Of a stretch of 64,000 nt of DNA, positions 8,596 through 17,021 are shown piece after piece; position 1 is the stretch's first letter; each line of letters begins with the position of its first letter. Location of the stretch: the NCBI RefSeq assembly GCF_024137025.1, contig NZ_JAMYJR010000023.1, positions 185,231 through 249,230 of the forward strand. Direction: 5' to 3'. The stretch is from Paractinoplanes aksuensis. GTDB lineage: Bacteria > Actinomycetota > Actinomycetes > Mycobacteriales > Micromonosporaceae. A program made the translations under genes and the position numbers. A model generated the notes under the pieces. It saw only the letters and a list, made by a program, of their open reading frames with translations. It was not told where the DNA came from and did no database searches.

Positions 8596-10299
8596 TCATG
8601 CGGACAGGACCGCTCGGGTGGTGTCGACGAACGTCCAGAAGATCGGCTCGGTCGTGTTCTTGCGGCCCGCGCGCGTCTGGGTGCGGAAGAACTGCGTGCG
8701 GAACGGCGTGGTCATCTCGAGCTGCACGCCTGCCCTGGGCAGATTCAGGTTGACGATGTTGTCGGGATCGGTGCCGCTCAGCTGAGGTCTGGTGTTCGCG
8801 TCGATGGCGGTGAAACCCGCGCTTTGGTACGCCGAGAGCAGCGCCGCCTTGAGGCCGGCATCCCGGCCCCCGACCAGCACGGCGGCCGCGTTGTCGCCGA
8901 GCCCGGCCTCACCGGGTGAGCAGCCGTGCAGCGACAGCGTCCGCCGGCTGCCCGCGACCAGCGCCTCGGCCACCGGGTCGTCGCAGTGGGTGGACGTGAC
9001 GTGCAGCGCCGCGTTGCCCGACGACCGGATGCCCTCGAACATCCAGTAGTCGTGGAGCGGCTCGCCCCGCACTCCCCCGGCCGGGTGGTAGCCGGCGATG
9101 GCCAGGCACAGTTCGGACGTGCCGGGCTCGATGCCGCCGCCGTGCAGCGCGAGGATCGCCGTGTCGGGGTAGCTGTCGCCGGGGCCGTCGCTGTCGTCGA
9201 CGGCCGCGTGCCGCCGGAAACGGCGGGCGTAGTCGACCCCCTCAGTGTTCTGCGCATAGAGGTCGGTGTTCGACAGGTACTCATCGGCGGCCGCAACGGC
9301 CGGGCCGGGTGCGGCGGTGACCACGGCGGGAACCGCGGCTGCGCCGAACATGGCCAGAACGCTACGACGAGTGATCGAAGACATGCGCTGAGCATCGAGG
9401 AATTTGATGATCTCGTCGACCCCGGGGCGGTAGCCGTCGGTGGTGTCGACGTCCAATGTGGGCACATCGAGCCGCAGGCGGCCGAACGCCGTGGCCGGCT
9501 TCACTGGTCCGGCGTGAGGGCGGCGTTGCTGCACGCGCTGGAAGGCCGTTTCCGGGTCGATCCGGCACTGCACGATCCGGATGTCGGCCAGCTCGGCCAG
9601 GGGTTCGAGACGAGGCCGCCAGACCTCGTGCTGAAAGGCGGCCTCGGCCACCGTGGTGACCCCGGCCGCGAGCAGCACCCGCAAGACCTCGAAGAAAACC
9701 GGCAGCGTCCGCTGGTTCAAGTCGCCGGCCGTGTGCGCCATGCCTTCCTTGATCTGGTCGCGCGAGATCGCCGGGCCCCCGATCCGCGCGGCCAGCAGGG
9801 GCGCGAGCGTGCTCTTGCCGGCGCCGGGCGGCCCGCTGACCACGACCAGTGTCGGCCGCTGCAGCAGGCCGGCCAGCAGCGGGCGCAGGTCGGCCGGGAA
9901 CAGATTCACCTCGTCGAATTCGTCGGCGGTGACCCAGTGCAGCTCGAAGCTGTTGTTCGGATTGTTCAGCTCGGCCTCGTCGCCGGACAGCATCGGCTCG
10001 CCGGTCACGTCTTTCACCAGGAAGTACGTGGCGGGCCGGCTGTTGTGCCGGCCGGTCCACAGTTGCCGGTCGACGGCGGCCCGCAGGGTGGTCTCCTCGT
10101 GGAGTTCGCGCAGCGCGGCGTTCTCGGCCGTCTCGCCCGGCTCGAGGCCGCCGCCCGGCAGTACCGCGTAGTGGTGGCCGGCGCAGGCGGTCGCGCCGGG
10201 CGGACACATGACGCACGAGTGCGGATCCAGCAGGTAGCGCTTGATGATCAGGACACGGCGACCGGAACGGACGACGGCGGCGGCACGGGGAATCGGCAT
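8596..10299 (-). CDS. Nudix hydrolase + P-loop kinase in frame with Tat-exported poly-gamma-glutamate hydrolase
   Basis: One uninterrupted frame of 567 codons carries three units. Residues ~1-140 are a Nudix domain (box at ~49-71, G-G-G-L-E-P-G-E-T…R-E-L-H-E-E). Residues ~150-300 are a small P-loop kinase (Walker A G-P-P-G-A-G-K-S at 156-163). From Met306 comes a twin-arginine signal peptide (T-R-R-S-V-L-A then a hydrophobic stretch and A-A-A) and a poly-gamma-glutamate hydrolase-like domain (PF05908 type) with L-H-G-G-G-I-E. A cytosolic two-domain enzyme joined to an export signal is unusual. ATG at 9384 could start a separate exported protein. The stop lies just before the HdeD gene's partner: the frame begins 4 bases after that gene ends. 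Confidence 0.8.
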   Translation of the reverse strand: MPIPRAAAVVRSGRRVLIIKRYLLDPHSCVMCPPGATACAGHHYAVLPGGGLEPGETAENAALRELHEETTLRAAVDRQLWTGRHNSRPATYFLVKDVTGEPMLSGDEAELNNPNNSFELHWVTADEFDEVNLFPADLRPLLAGLLQRPTLVVVSGPPGAGKSTLAPLLAARIGGPAISRDQIKEGMAHTAGDLNQRTLPVFFEVLRVLLAAGVTTVAEAAFQHEVWRPRLEPLAELADIRIVQCRIDPETAFQRVQQRRPHAGPVKPATAFGRLRLDVPTLDVDTTDGYRPGVDEIIKFLDAQRMSSITRRSVLAMFGAAAVPAVVTAAPGPAVAAADEYLSNTDLYAQNTEGVDYARRFRRHAAVDDSDGPGDSYPDTAILALHGGGIEPGTSELCLAIAGYHPAGGVRGEPLHDYWMFEGIRSSGNAALHVTSTHCDDPVAEALVAGSRRTLSLHGCSPGEAGLGDNAAAVLVGGRDAGLKAALLSAYQSAGFTAIDANTRPQLSGTDPDNIVNLNLPRAGVQLEMTTPFRTQFFRTQTRAGRKNTTEPIFWTFVDTTRAVLSA

Positions 10300-10303
10300 G
10301 CCC

Positions 10304-10870
10304 TCAGGATGGTCGATGGCGGAAGACCAGGAGCAGTTGCATCGCGCCCATGACGACGAGCCAGATGCCGGTCAGCCAGACGATGGTGGCCAGGGACGGG
10401 CCGGGCCAGATCAGCACGACCAGGCCGCCCAGGACGGTGATCGCGCCGAGCAGGGCGACGACGAAGCGGCCGCCCGCCTCGTAGGTGCCGGTGAACGCGG
10501 CGACCAGCCCGGCGATGCCGCCGATCAGCCAGGAGAGGCCGATCAGGGTGGCCACCGCGACCAGCGACACGACCAGGTTACGCAGACAGATGACGCCGGC
10601 CACCAGGAACAGGACGCCGATCACCGCGGTCAGGGCGCGGGCGACGCCGTCCTCGCGGGTGGCGGTCACCGCCTGGACGAGGTTGATGACGCCGTGCACC
10701 AGCAGCCAGACGCCGAAGATGGCGGCCCCGACGTACAGGGTCTCGCCGGGCCAGGCCAGCGCCACGACACCGAGAATGATCGAGGTGGCGGCGCCGGCCG
10801 CGGCCAGCCACCACAGGGACCGCTCGGCCGATCGGACGAAGTTCGGAATCGGTGGATGCGAAATGGACAC
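10304..10870 (-). CDS. HdeD-family (DUF308) membrane protein
   Basis: A 188-residue integral membrane protein with about six hydrophobic segments arranged as repeated pairs, including L-A-W-P-G-E-T-L, the G-V-W-L-L-V-H-G-V segment and a C-terminal W-L-V-V-M-G-A-M. This pattern is typical of HdeD/DUF308 proteins, whose best-known member is linked to acid resistance in E. coli; the actinobacterial function is not established. The start is GTG at 10870, with GGAGG six bases upstream. It ends 4 bases before the Nudix-kinase frame, so the two are likely one transcript. Confidence 0.85.
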   Translation of the reverse strand: MSISHPPIPNFVRSAERSLWWLAAAGAATSIILGVVALAWPGETLYVGAAIFGVWLLVHGVINLVQAVTATREDGVARALTAVIGVLFLVAGVICLRNLVVSLVAVATLIGLSWLIGGIAGLVAAFTGTYEAGGRFVVALLGAITVLGGLVVLIWPGPSLATIVWLTGIWLVVMGAMQLLLVFRHRPS

Positions 10871-10931
10871 CGGATGCCTCCGGAGGGCCGCAGGGTTTCG
10901 CTGTCCGGCCGAATCTAACGCCGTTGCGGCC

Positions 10932-12107
10932 TCACGCGATAGAGGTGAGAGCGGTGGCCAGGCGGTCGAGGTCGTCGTGGGTGGTGCCCAGGCCCCAGCT
11001 GGCGCGCAGCAGGCCGCCGGTGTCGCACGTGCCGGCCCCGCCCAGGCGGCGTACCAGCGGGTGGGCGCAGAACAACCCGGCCCGTACGCCGATGCCGTGA
11101 TCCTGGGCCAGCCGGTCGGCCACCCGAGCCGGGTCGGGGACGGCGAACGAGACGATGCCGACGCGGGGCGCGAGGCCGCCGAACAGGGAGACGCCGCCGT
11201 CGATGCTGCTGAGCAGGCTCTGTTCGTGTTCGAGCAGGGCCACGCGGTCGGCCCGCAGCAGCGCTTCGCACACGGCGGCCAGCGAGATCGCGCCGACCAG
11301 GTTGGGGGTGCCGCCCTCGTGCCGGGCCGGGCCGGTCGACCAGACGACGTCGCCCGGGGCGTCGCCGACGGAGGCGCTGGCGCCGCCGCCGCGCAGGTAG
11401 GGTTCGGCCGCGTCGAGCCAGTCGCTGCGGCCGGCCAGCACGCCCGCGCCGAACGGGGCGTACAGCTTGTGGCCGGACAGGGCGAGGTAGTCGGCGCCGA
11501 GGTCGGCCAGGTCGACCGGCACGTGGGGCGCGAGCTGGGCCGCGTCGACGAGCACGCGGGCCCCGTACTCGTGGGCGACGTCGGCCAGACGGCGGACCGG
11601 CCAGATCTCGCCCGTGACGTTGCTGGCGCCGGTCACGGCGAGCAGGGCCGGGCCGCGTACGGAGGAAAGCGCGGTTCGCACCGCCGCGACCGCCTCGTCG
11701 GGGGTGACCGGGGCCGGCAGGCGCACGGGCGCGGGCCAGGGCAGCAGGTTGGCGTGGTGCTCGCCGTCGAAGACGATCGTCGTGGTGCCCGCGGGCAGGG
11801 CCCGGGCCAGCAGGTTGAGCGCGTCGGTGGTGTTGCGGGTGAAGATCACCGAGTCGCCCGCGCGGGCGCCGACGAACTCGGCCACGGTCTCGCGGGCCCG
11901 CTCGTACTCGAAGGTCGAGCGCTGGGAGCGCAGGCCGGCGCCGCGGTGGACGCTGCCGTAGTACGGGAGCAGGTCGCGGACGGCGTCGGCCGCGGCCCGC
12001 ACGGCGGGGGCGGAGGCGGCGTAGTCGAGGTGGGCGAACCGGACCTCGGCCCCGCTGGACAGGGTGGTGGTGAGGTCGGCGCCGACGATGTCGAGACGAT
12101 CGGACAT
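10932..12107 (-). CDS. PLP-dependent aminotransferase class V / cysteine desulfurase-like enzyme
   Basis: A 391-residue fold-type I PLP enzyme of the class V (NifS/SufS/Csd-like) family. Visible signatures are the N-terminal L-D-Y-A-A-S-A-P, the segment F-T-R-N-T-T-D-A-L-N, E-H-H-A-N-L-L-P-W, the cofactor-binding D-A-A-Q, and the Schiff-base lysine in S-G-H-K-L-Y-A-P. Such enzymes remove sulfur or act as lyases on cysteine-like substrates. The start is ATG at 12107 behind a clear CGGAGG site; an in-frame ATG at 12260 would read through the riboswitch and is rejected. Control by S-adenosylmethionine through the SAM-IV leader suggests a role in sulfur amino-acid metabolism. Confidence 0.85.
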   Translation of the reverse strand: MSDRLDIVGADLTTTLSSGAEVRFAHLDYAASAPAVRAAADAVRDLLPYYGSVHRGAGLRSQRSTFEYERARETVAEFVGARAGDSVIFTRNTTDALNLLARALPAGTTTIVFDGEHHANLLPWPAPVRLPAPVTPDEAVAAVRTALSSVRGPALLAVTGASNVTGEIWPVRRLADVAHEYGARVLVDAAQLAPHVPVDLADLGADYLALSGHKLYAPFGAGVLAGRSDWLDAAEPYLRGGGASASVGDAPGDVVWSTGPARHEGGTPNLVGAISLAAVCEALLRADRVALLEHEQSLLSSIDGGVSLFGGLAPRVGIVSFAVPDPARVADRLAQDHGIGVRAGLFCAHPLVRRLGGAGTCDTGGLLRASWGLGTTHDDLDRLATALTSIA

Positions 12108-12160
12108 GGAGATGCCTCCGGCAGGCTCGCGCTTGCCTGCACCCGGGCGGGCACAGGCCA

Positions 12161-12240
12161 GGTCTTCACCCGGGGCACCCCATCGCGAACGCAAGGGTTG
12201 CCGGCCAGCGAGCCGGGGCTTGACGCTGGCACTCATGACC
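12161..12240 (-). promoter_or_regulatory. SAM-IV riboswitch
   Basis: The leader of the class V aminotransferase matches the SAM-IV aptamer closely. Read 5'->3' on the minus strand, it opens GGTCATGAGTGCCAGCG, followed by CAAGCCCCGGCTCGCTGG (hairpin P2 with the pseudoknot loop), the conserved CCGGCAACCC, a small GCGTTCGC hairpin, and the closing GGGGTGCCCCGGGTGAAGAC. The outer GGTC pairs with GACC. The aptamer ends 53 bases before the start codon. SAM-IV elements are known from Actinobacteria, where SAM binding lowers expression of sulfur-metabolism genes. Confidence 0.92.
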
Positions 12241-12261
12241 TTCGTGACGAACTCTAACATC

Positions 12262-12287
12262 CCCTATCGCCTATAGGCTAGGTAGGG
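12262..12287. promoter_or_regulatory. dyad in the divergent promoter region
   Basis: Between the riboswitch and the DUF1684 gene lies a short AT-richer stretch containing the 8-base palindrome CCTATAGG (12270-12277), flanked by CCCTA (12262-12266) and TAGGG (12283-12287) in inverted orientation. The two symmetries are off by one base, so it may be one operator or overlapping promoter elements for the two directions. No regulator gene adjoins it. Confidence 0.3.
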
Positions 12288-12300
12288 ATATGGTCGGGCC

Positions 12301-13089
12301 ATGAGCAACCGGACCTGGGCCGAATGGCACGCCGAGCACGAGCGCACCCTCGCCGACCCGCACGGATTCCTGGCCATCACCAGCCTCAACTTCCTCGACG
12401 CGACACCCCGGCGCTTCCCCGACGCGCCCGGCGAATGGAGCACCGGCCCCGACGGCGTCGTGGTCGACCTGGCCCAGGGCGAGTCGCTGACCGTCGACGG
12501 GGCCGAGGTCACCGGGCGGCACAGCTTCGGCGTACTGCCCGAGCGGGGCGGGGTCTTCCCGGCCTTCGGCGACGCGGTGATCGAGGTGGCCAAACGCGGC
12601 GGCTTCGACATCATCCGGCCCCGCCACCCCTCGAACGAGCTGCGGCTGCGGTTCCGCGGCGTGCCGGCCTACGAACCGGCCGAGAAGTGGCAGCTGACCG
12701 GGCGGTACGTGCCGTTCGACGAGCCGCGCGACGTGACGGTGGGCGCGGCCGTCGAGGGGCTGGAGCACGTGTACGAGTCGCCGGGGCGGGTCGAGTTCGA
12801 AGCGCTGGGGACGCCGCTGGCGCTGACGGTCTTCAACGGGCGTACGCCGGGGTCGTTCTTCGCCCTGTTCACGGACGAGACGTCGGGCGTGACGACCTAT
12901 GCGGCCAACCGCAGCCTGGCCATCGACGCGCCCGCGGCCGACGGCACGGTCACGCTCGACTTCAACCAGGCCACCAATCTGGTCTGCGCCTACACCGACT
13001 TCGCGACCTGCCCGCTGCCGCCGGCCGAGAACCGGTTGCCGGTCGCGGTCGAGGCGGGCGAAAAGATTCCGTACGAGCGTCAGCCGTGA
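12301..13089 (+). CDS. DUF1684 domain protein
   Basis: A 262-residue protein with the DUF1684 signature: D-F-N-Q-A-T-N…Y-T-D-F-A-T-C-P-L-P-P near the C-terminus, then E-N-R-L-P-V and E-A-G-E-K. The biochemical function is not established. It is the first gene of a tightly packed four-gene run; its TGA overlaps the GTG of the next gene. ATG at 12301 is close to the divergent promoter and has no clear ribosome site, so translation may be leaderless. The neighbours (luciferase-like monooxygenases, an amine oxidase and, divergently, a SAM-controlled PLP enzyme) suggest a role in breakdown of organosulfur or amine compounds. Confidence 0.82.
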   Translation: MSNRTWAEWHAEHERTLADPHGFLAITSLNFLDATPRRFPDAPGEWSTGPDGVVVDLAQGESLTVDGAEVTGRHSFGVLPERGGVFPAFGDAVIEVAKRGGFDIIRPRHPSNELRLRFRGVPAYEPAEKWQLTGRYVPFDEPRDVTVGAAVEGLEHVYESPGRVEFEALGTPLALTVFNGRTPGSFFALFTDETSGVTTYAANRSLAIDAPAADGTVTLDFNQATNLVCAYTDFATCPLPPAENRLPVAVEAGEKIPYERQP

Positions 13090-13886
13090 TCCACACCGCG
13101 CTCGAGCTGGGTTCTCTGGACGTCACGGCGGTGGAAGCGGCCGGCTTCGCTTTTGTGACGATCGCGAACGACGGGCCGGTCGAGGCGGGTGTGCTAGCCG
13201 CCCATCTTTCCCGCCGCACACAACGGATCGGACTCGCGCCGGAGCTGCACGTCACCGTCACCGAGCCGTTCCATCTGGCCACCCAGCTGGCGTCGCTCGA
13301 CCACGCCTCGCTCGGGCGGGCCGGGTGGGTGGTCGGGGCGGTCAACACCGTTCCCGCGTACGCCGCCGTGGGCGGGACGCTGCTGGCCGAGGCCGACCTG
13401 CGGCGCGAGGTCGAGGACGTGATCGACGTGGCCCGCGCGCTCTGGACCTCGTGGGAGCCCGACGCCGTCATCCGCGATGTCGAAAGTGGACGCTTTCTCG
13501 ACGCGGACCGGGTGCACCATGTGAACTTCGTCGGCGCCCGTTTCTCGGTGGTGGGCCCGCTCATCACCCCACGACCGCCGCAGGGCGAGGTGGTGGTGAT
13601 CGGGGCCGACACGCTCGGCGTCACGAGCCGGCTCGATGTGGCGCTGATCGACGCGCCCTCTCTCGACGAGCTGTCCTCGCGCGCGGCGGTGGCCCGGGAA
13701 GCGGGGGCTTCGCTGGTCTTCGCCGACGTGCGCGACCCTGGGGCGCTGCGGCCCGACGAACTTGAAGGAGTCGTCGACGGCGTACGCCTGCATCCGTCTT
13801 CCTCCGACGACTTGGCGGCCGCGGTCGAAGCTCTCGGGCCGCTGCCACCCGTCGCCGCGACGCTCCGCGAAACGCTGGGGGTTTGA
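13086..13886 (+). CDS. luciferase-like (LLM) flavin-dependent oxidoreductase, short form
   Basis: A 266-residue member of the bacterial luciferase-like monooxygenase superfamily, shorter than the usual 330-450 residues. It shows the opening A-L-E-L-G-S, the barrel strand T-Q-R-I-G-L-A-P-E, the T-E-P-F-H-L-A-T-Q-L-A-S-L-D-H block and S-L-G-R-A-G-W. GTG at 13086 overlaps the TGA of the DUF1684 gene. The next gene, also a luciferase-like enzyme, begins at its stop, so the two may act as a pair on related substrates. The substrate is unknown. Confidence 0.8.
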   Translation: MIHTALELGSLDVTAVEAAGFAFVTIANDGPVEAGVLAAHLSRRTQRIGLAPELHVTVTEPFHLATQLASLDHASLGRAGWVVGAVNTVPAYAAVGGTLLAEADLRREVEDVIDVARALWTSWEPDAVIRDVESGRFLDADRVHHVNFVGARFSVVGPLITPRPPQGEVVVIGADTLGVTSRLDVALIDAPSLDELSSRAAVAREAGASLVFADVRDPGALRPDELEGVVDGVRLHPSSSDDLAAAVEALGPLPPVAATLRETLGV

Positions 13887-13888
13887 CC

Positions 13889-15124
13889 GTGCTGCATCTC
13901 GGACTCTTCTTCACCGGTGTCGGGCCGCAACTGATCTGGACCGCACCGAACTTCGCGCCGCACACGCATATCGACACGTTCGTGGCCACGGCGAGGACGC
14001 TGGAGCGCGGGCTGTTCGACGCGTTCTTCCTGGGCGAAGGGCTGCGGGTGCGCGAGAACCGCGGGCGCGTCTACGACCTGGACGTGGCCGGGCGGCCTGA
14101 CGCCATCACCCAGCTGGCTGCCCTGGCCGCGGAGACGACGCACCTCGGCCTGGTCGCCACGCAGAACACGACCTACAACTATCCGGCTGATCTGGCCCGG
14201 CGCCTGGCCAGCCTGGACGTGGTGTCGGGCGGACGGGCCGGCTGGAACATCGTGACGACCGACAACGCGTGGACGGGTGAGAACTTCCGCAACGGTGGGT
14301 GGTTGCCGCACTCTCTCCGCTACTCGCGCGCCAACGAATTCGTGACCGCGGCGAAAGCGCTGTGGTCCGGCTCCTCGTACTCGCTTCACAACGAGGTGAT
14401 CGACATCGATGCACCGCCGACTGTCGCCGCGCGGCCGATGCTGTTCCAGGCCGGGGACTCGCCGGGTGGGCGTGATCTGGCGGCTCGGCACGCCGATGTC
14501 GTGTTCTCGGCCAACACCGATTACGACAAGGCCGTGGCGTACGCGGCCGACCTGCGGGCCCGGCTCGCCGGCTACGGCCGATCCCCCGATTCCGTACGCA
14601 TCCTGCCCGGCGCCATGGTTGTGCTGGGCGACACGCCGGCTGCGGCCGCCGACAAGGCCGAGTGGATCCGGCGCGAGCAGACGACCGGCTCGCGCGCCAT
14701 CGCGTTCCTCGAGCAGTACTGGGGCAAAGACCTTTCCGGGTACGACCCCGACGGCCCGCTGCCCGACATCGAGCCGGCCGAGGGCGAGCTCGACCCGTCC
14801 CGCGGCACGATCCCGATCGAGTTCCGCACCGGCAAGGCGGAACGCATCGCCGCGTGGCGTGAGCTGGGACTGTCCATCCGCGACACCGTGATCCAGGTGA
14901 CCCCGCAGCACAACGCGTTCGTCGGCACCCCCGGCCAGATCGCCGACGAGTGGACGCGCTACCACGACAGCCACGCCGTCGACGGCTTCAACATCCTGCC
15001 CCAGGAACTGCCGGGCACGATCGAGGACATCGTCGACAAACTGGTGCCAGAACTGCAGGAGCGGGGCCTCTACCGCACCGCCTACACCGGCACCACGCTG
15101 CGCGAACACCTGGAACTGCCATGA
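13889..15124 (+). CDS. NtaA/SnaA/DszA-type FMN-dependent monooxygenase
   Basis: A ~411-residue FMNH2-dependent monooxygenase of the NtaA/SnaA/SoxA(DszA) branch, which oxidises nitrilotriacetate-, sulfone- or pristinamycin-type substrates using flavin supplied by a reductase. Diagnostic blocks are F-F-L-G-E-G-L, T-T-H-L-G-L-V-A-T, S-G-G-R-A-G-W-N-I-V-T, E-V-I-D-I-D-A-P-P and, near the end, V-D-G-F-N-I-L-P. GTG at 13889 has GGGGG seven bases upstream; an alternative TTG at 13883 overlaps the preceding stop. Its own stop overlaps the ATG of the flavoprotein oxidase. Confidence 0.9.
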   Translation: MLHLGLFFTGVGPQLIWTAPNFAPHTHIDTFVATARTLERGLFDAFFLGEGLRVRENRGRVYDLDVAGRPDAITQLAALAAETTHLGLVATQNTTYNYPADLARRLASLDVVSGGRAGWNIVTTDNAWTGENFRNGGWLPHSLRYSRANEFVTAAKALWSGSSYSLHNEVIDIDAPPTVAARPMLFQAGDSPGGRDLAARHADVVFSANTDYDKAVAYAADLRARLAGYGRSPDSVRILPGAMVVLGDTPAAAADKAEWIRREQTTGSRAIAFLEQYWGKDLSGYDPDGPLPDIEPAEGELDPSRGTIPIEFRTGKAERIAAWRELGLSIRDTVIQVTPQHNAFVGTPGQIADEWTRYHDSHAVDGFNILPQELPGTIEDIVDKLVPELQERGLYRTAYTGTTLREHLELP

Positions 15125-16191
15125 CCGACGTGATCGTCGTCGGCGGCGGGGCGATGGGCTCGGCCGCCGCCTGGTCCCTGGCCCGCCGCGGCGCCGACGT
15201 GGTGCTGCTGGAACGCTTCGCACCCGGCCACACCCACGGCGCCTCGCACGGGGCGTCGCGGATCTTCCGGTTGGCCTACGCCCAGCCGGACTACATCGCC
15301 CTGGCCCGCCGCGCCCTGGACCTGTGGCACAAACTCGAATCCGAGACCGGCCACCCGCTGCTCGACCTGACCGGCGGAGTCGACCACGGCCTGCTCGCCC
15401 CCATCGAAGACATCGCGGGCGCGCTGGCCGCTTCCGGCGTCCCCGGCCAGTGGATGGCCCTCGAAGAGGCGGCGGCCCGGTGGCCCGGGCTGCGCTTCAC
15501 CGGCCCGGTCTTCTTCCATCCGTCGACCGGCCGCGTCCACGCCGACAACGCGGTGGCCGCCCTGCAGTCCGCCGCCATCACCCGCGGCGCGGTGGTGCGG
15601 CACGAGACCCCGGTGCTGTCGGTGACCGTCCGGGGTGACGACGACGTCGAGGTGGTCACGGCGGGCGAAACGCTGCGCGCCCGCCGCGTCGTGGTGGCCG
15701 CGGGCGCATGGACCCCGAAGCTGCTGCCCGGCCTGCTGCAGGTGCGGGTCACCCAGGAGCAACCGGCCCACTTCGCCCCGCTGGACCCGGCGGCCGAGTG
15801 GCCGAGCTTCATCCACCACCGCCCCGACCTGGGCGTCTACGGCCTGGCCACCCCCGGCGAGGGCATCAAGGCCGGCTTCCACGGCACCGGCCCCGAGGTA
15901 GACCCCGACCACCGCGACTACGCGGAAGAACCGCGGAGCGCGGCCCAGCTGCGCGACTACGCCCGCGAGTGGCTCCCCGGCGTCGACCCCGACGCCACCA
16001 CTCCGATCAGCTGCACCTACACAACCACCCCGACCAGCGACTTCGTCATCGACCGCACCGGCCCGCTGGTCGTCCTGGCCGGCTTCTCGGGCCACGGCTT
16101 CAAATTCACCCCCGCCATCGGCGAACTCGCCGCCGACCTGGTGGGCGGGGCTCCGGCTGTCGCGCGCTTCAGACTTCCGTACGCCAGGTGA
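15121..16191 (+). CDS. solA: sarcosine oxidase/N-methyltryptophan oxidase-type FAD enzyme
   Basis: A 356-residue FAD-dependent amine oxidase of the monomeric sarcosine oxidase/SolA family, which oxidises secondary N-methyl amino acids to aldehyde and hydrogen peroxide. The N-terminal Rossmann motif is V-V-G-G-G-A-M-G-S, followed by the family's H-G-A-S-H-G-A-S-R-I segment. Cys298 in S-C-T-Y-T-T-T-P matches the cysteine that carries covalent FAD in this family. ATG at 15121 overlaps the preceding TGA. The precise amine substrate is not determined, so the symbol is by family resemblance only. The 3' end overlaps the convergent epimerase by 23 bases. Confidence 0.85.
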   Translation: MTDVIVVGGGAMGSAAAWSLARRGADVVLLERFAPGHTHGASHGASRIFRLAYAQPDYIALARRALDLWHKLESETGHPLLDLTGGVDHGLLAPIEDIAGALAASGVPGQWMALEEAAARWPGLRFTGPVFFHPSTGRVHADNAVAALQSAAITRGAVVRHETPVLSVTVRGDDDVEVVTAGETLRARRVVVAAGAWTPKLLPGLLQVRVTQEQPAHFAPLDPAAEWPSFIHHRPDLGVYGLATPGEGIKAGFHGTGPEVDPDHRDYAEEPRSAAQLRDYAREWLPGVDPDATTPISCTYTTTPTSDFVIDRTGPLVVLAGFSGHGFKFTPAIGELAADLVGGAPAVARFRLPYAR

Positions 16192-17011
16192 ATTCGGGTT
16201 CGTAGTTGAGGAGGCGGCGGGCCTTGTCGATGCTGAGCAGGGTTTCGTGTTCGGCCAGGTCTTTGGTGAGGGGGAGGTCGGGGAAGACCTCGGCCGCCAG
16301 GGTGGCGCTGGAGCGGGTCATCACTGTGTCGGCGTTGGCGATCACGAAGATTTCGACGCCGGGCTCGTTGTAGGCCAGGGCCTTGCGGACGGCCTGGGCG
16401 CCGTCGCGGGCGTCGATGTAGCCCCACGCGTTCCAGCTGCGCAGGTGGGGGTCGGCGTCGTAGCCGGGGAAGGCCGCGTAGTCGTGGGGTTCCATGACGT
16501 TCGAGAAGCGCAGGCCGATCATCGTCAGGTCGGGGTCCCAGCGGCAGAACTGGGCCGCCATCTGTTCCTCGAGGTGTTTGCCCAGCGAGTACGCCGAGTT
16601 GGGGCGGGCCTCGTAGTTCTCATCGGCCGGCAGGTACGGCGGTGGGGTGCTCTCGAACGGCAGACCGAGCACGGTCTCGCTGGACGCCCAGACCACCGTT
16701 TTGATGCCGGCCACGCGGGCCGCCTCGAAGACGTTGTAGGTGGCGGGCACGTTGTTGTGGAAGATCGCGGCGTTGGGGCGCAGGCCGGGGGCCGGGACGG
16801 CGGCCAGGTGCACGACGGCGTCGATGCCGTCGTACCGGTCGTCGACCGCGGTCAGCGCGCCGACCACCTGGCCGAAGTCGGTGAGGTCGACCCGGACGTC
16901 GGGGCTGCCCCCGGTGTCGAGGTTGACCACCTGGTTGCCGTGGTCGAGCAGGTCCTGCACTACGGCGCGGCCGAGTTTGCCGCTGCCTCCGGTCACCGCG
17001 ATACGAGCCAT
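16169..17011 (-). CDS. NAD-dependent epimerase/dehydratase family protein
   Basis: A 280-residue extended short-chain dehydrogenase with N-terminal T-G-G-S-G-K-L-G-R, the strand A-V-V-H-L-A-A-V-P-A and the catalytic Y-S-L-G-K. ATG at 17011 is preferred because AAAGG stands five to seven bases upstream; a GTG two codons earlier is possible. The end of the MarR gene lies about ten bases upstream, so the two are probably co-transcribed and under the same autoregulated promoter. The sugar or other substrate is not recognisable. Confidence 0.85.
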   Translation of the reverse strand: MARIAVTGGSGKLGRAVVQDLLDHGNQVVNLDTGGSPDVRVDLTDFGQVVGALTAVDDRYDGIDAVVHLAAVPAPGLRPNAAIFHNNVPATYNVFEAARVAGIKTVVWASSETVLGLPFESTPPPYLPADENYEARPNSAYSLGKHLEEQMAAQFCRWDPDLTMIGLRFSNVMEPHDYAAFPGYDADPHLRSWNAWGYIDARDGAQAVRKALAYNEPGVEIFVIANADTVMTRSSATLAAEVFPDLPLTKDLAEHETLLSIDKARRLLNYEPEFTWRTEV

Positions 17012-17021
17012 GACCACCTTT

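Noticed and set aside
12108..12260. N-terminal extension of the class V aminotransferase to ATG 12260
   Set aside because: The extension would be translated from the SAM-IV riboswitch; CGGAGG before ATG 12107 marks the real start.
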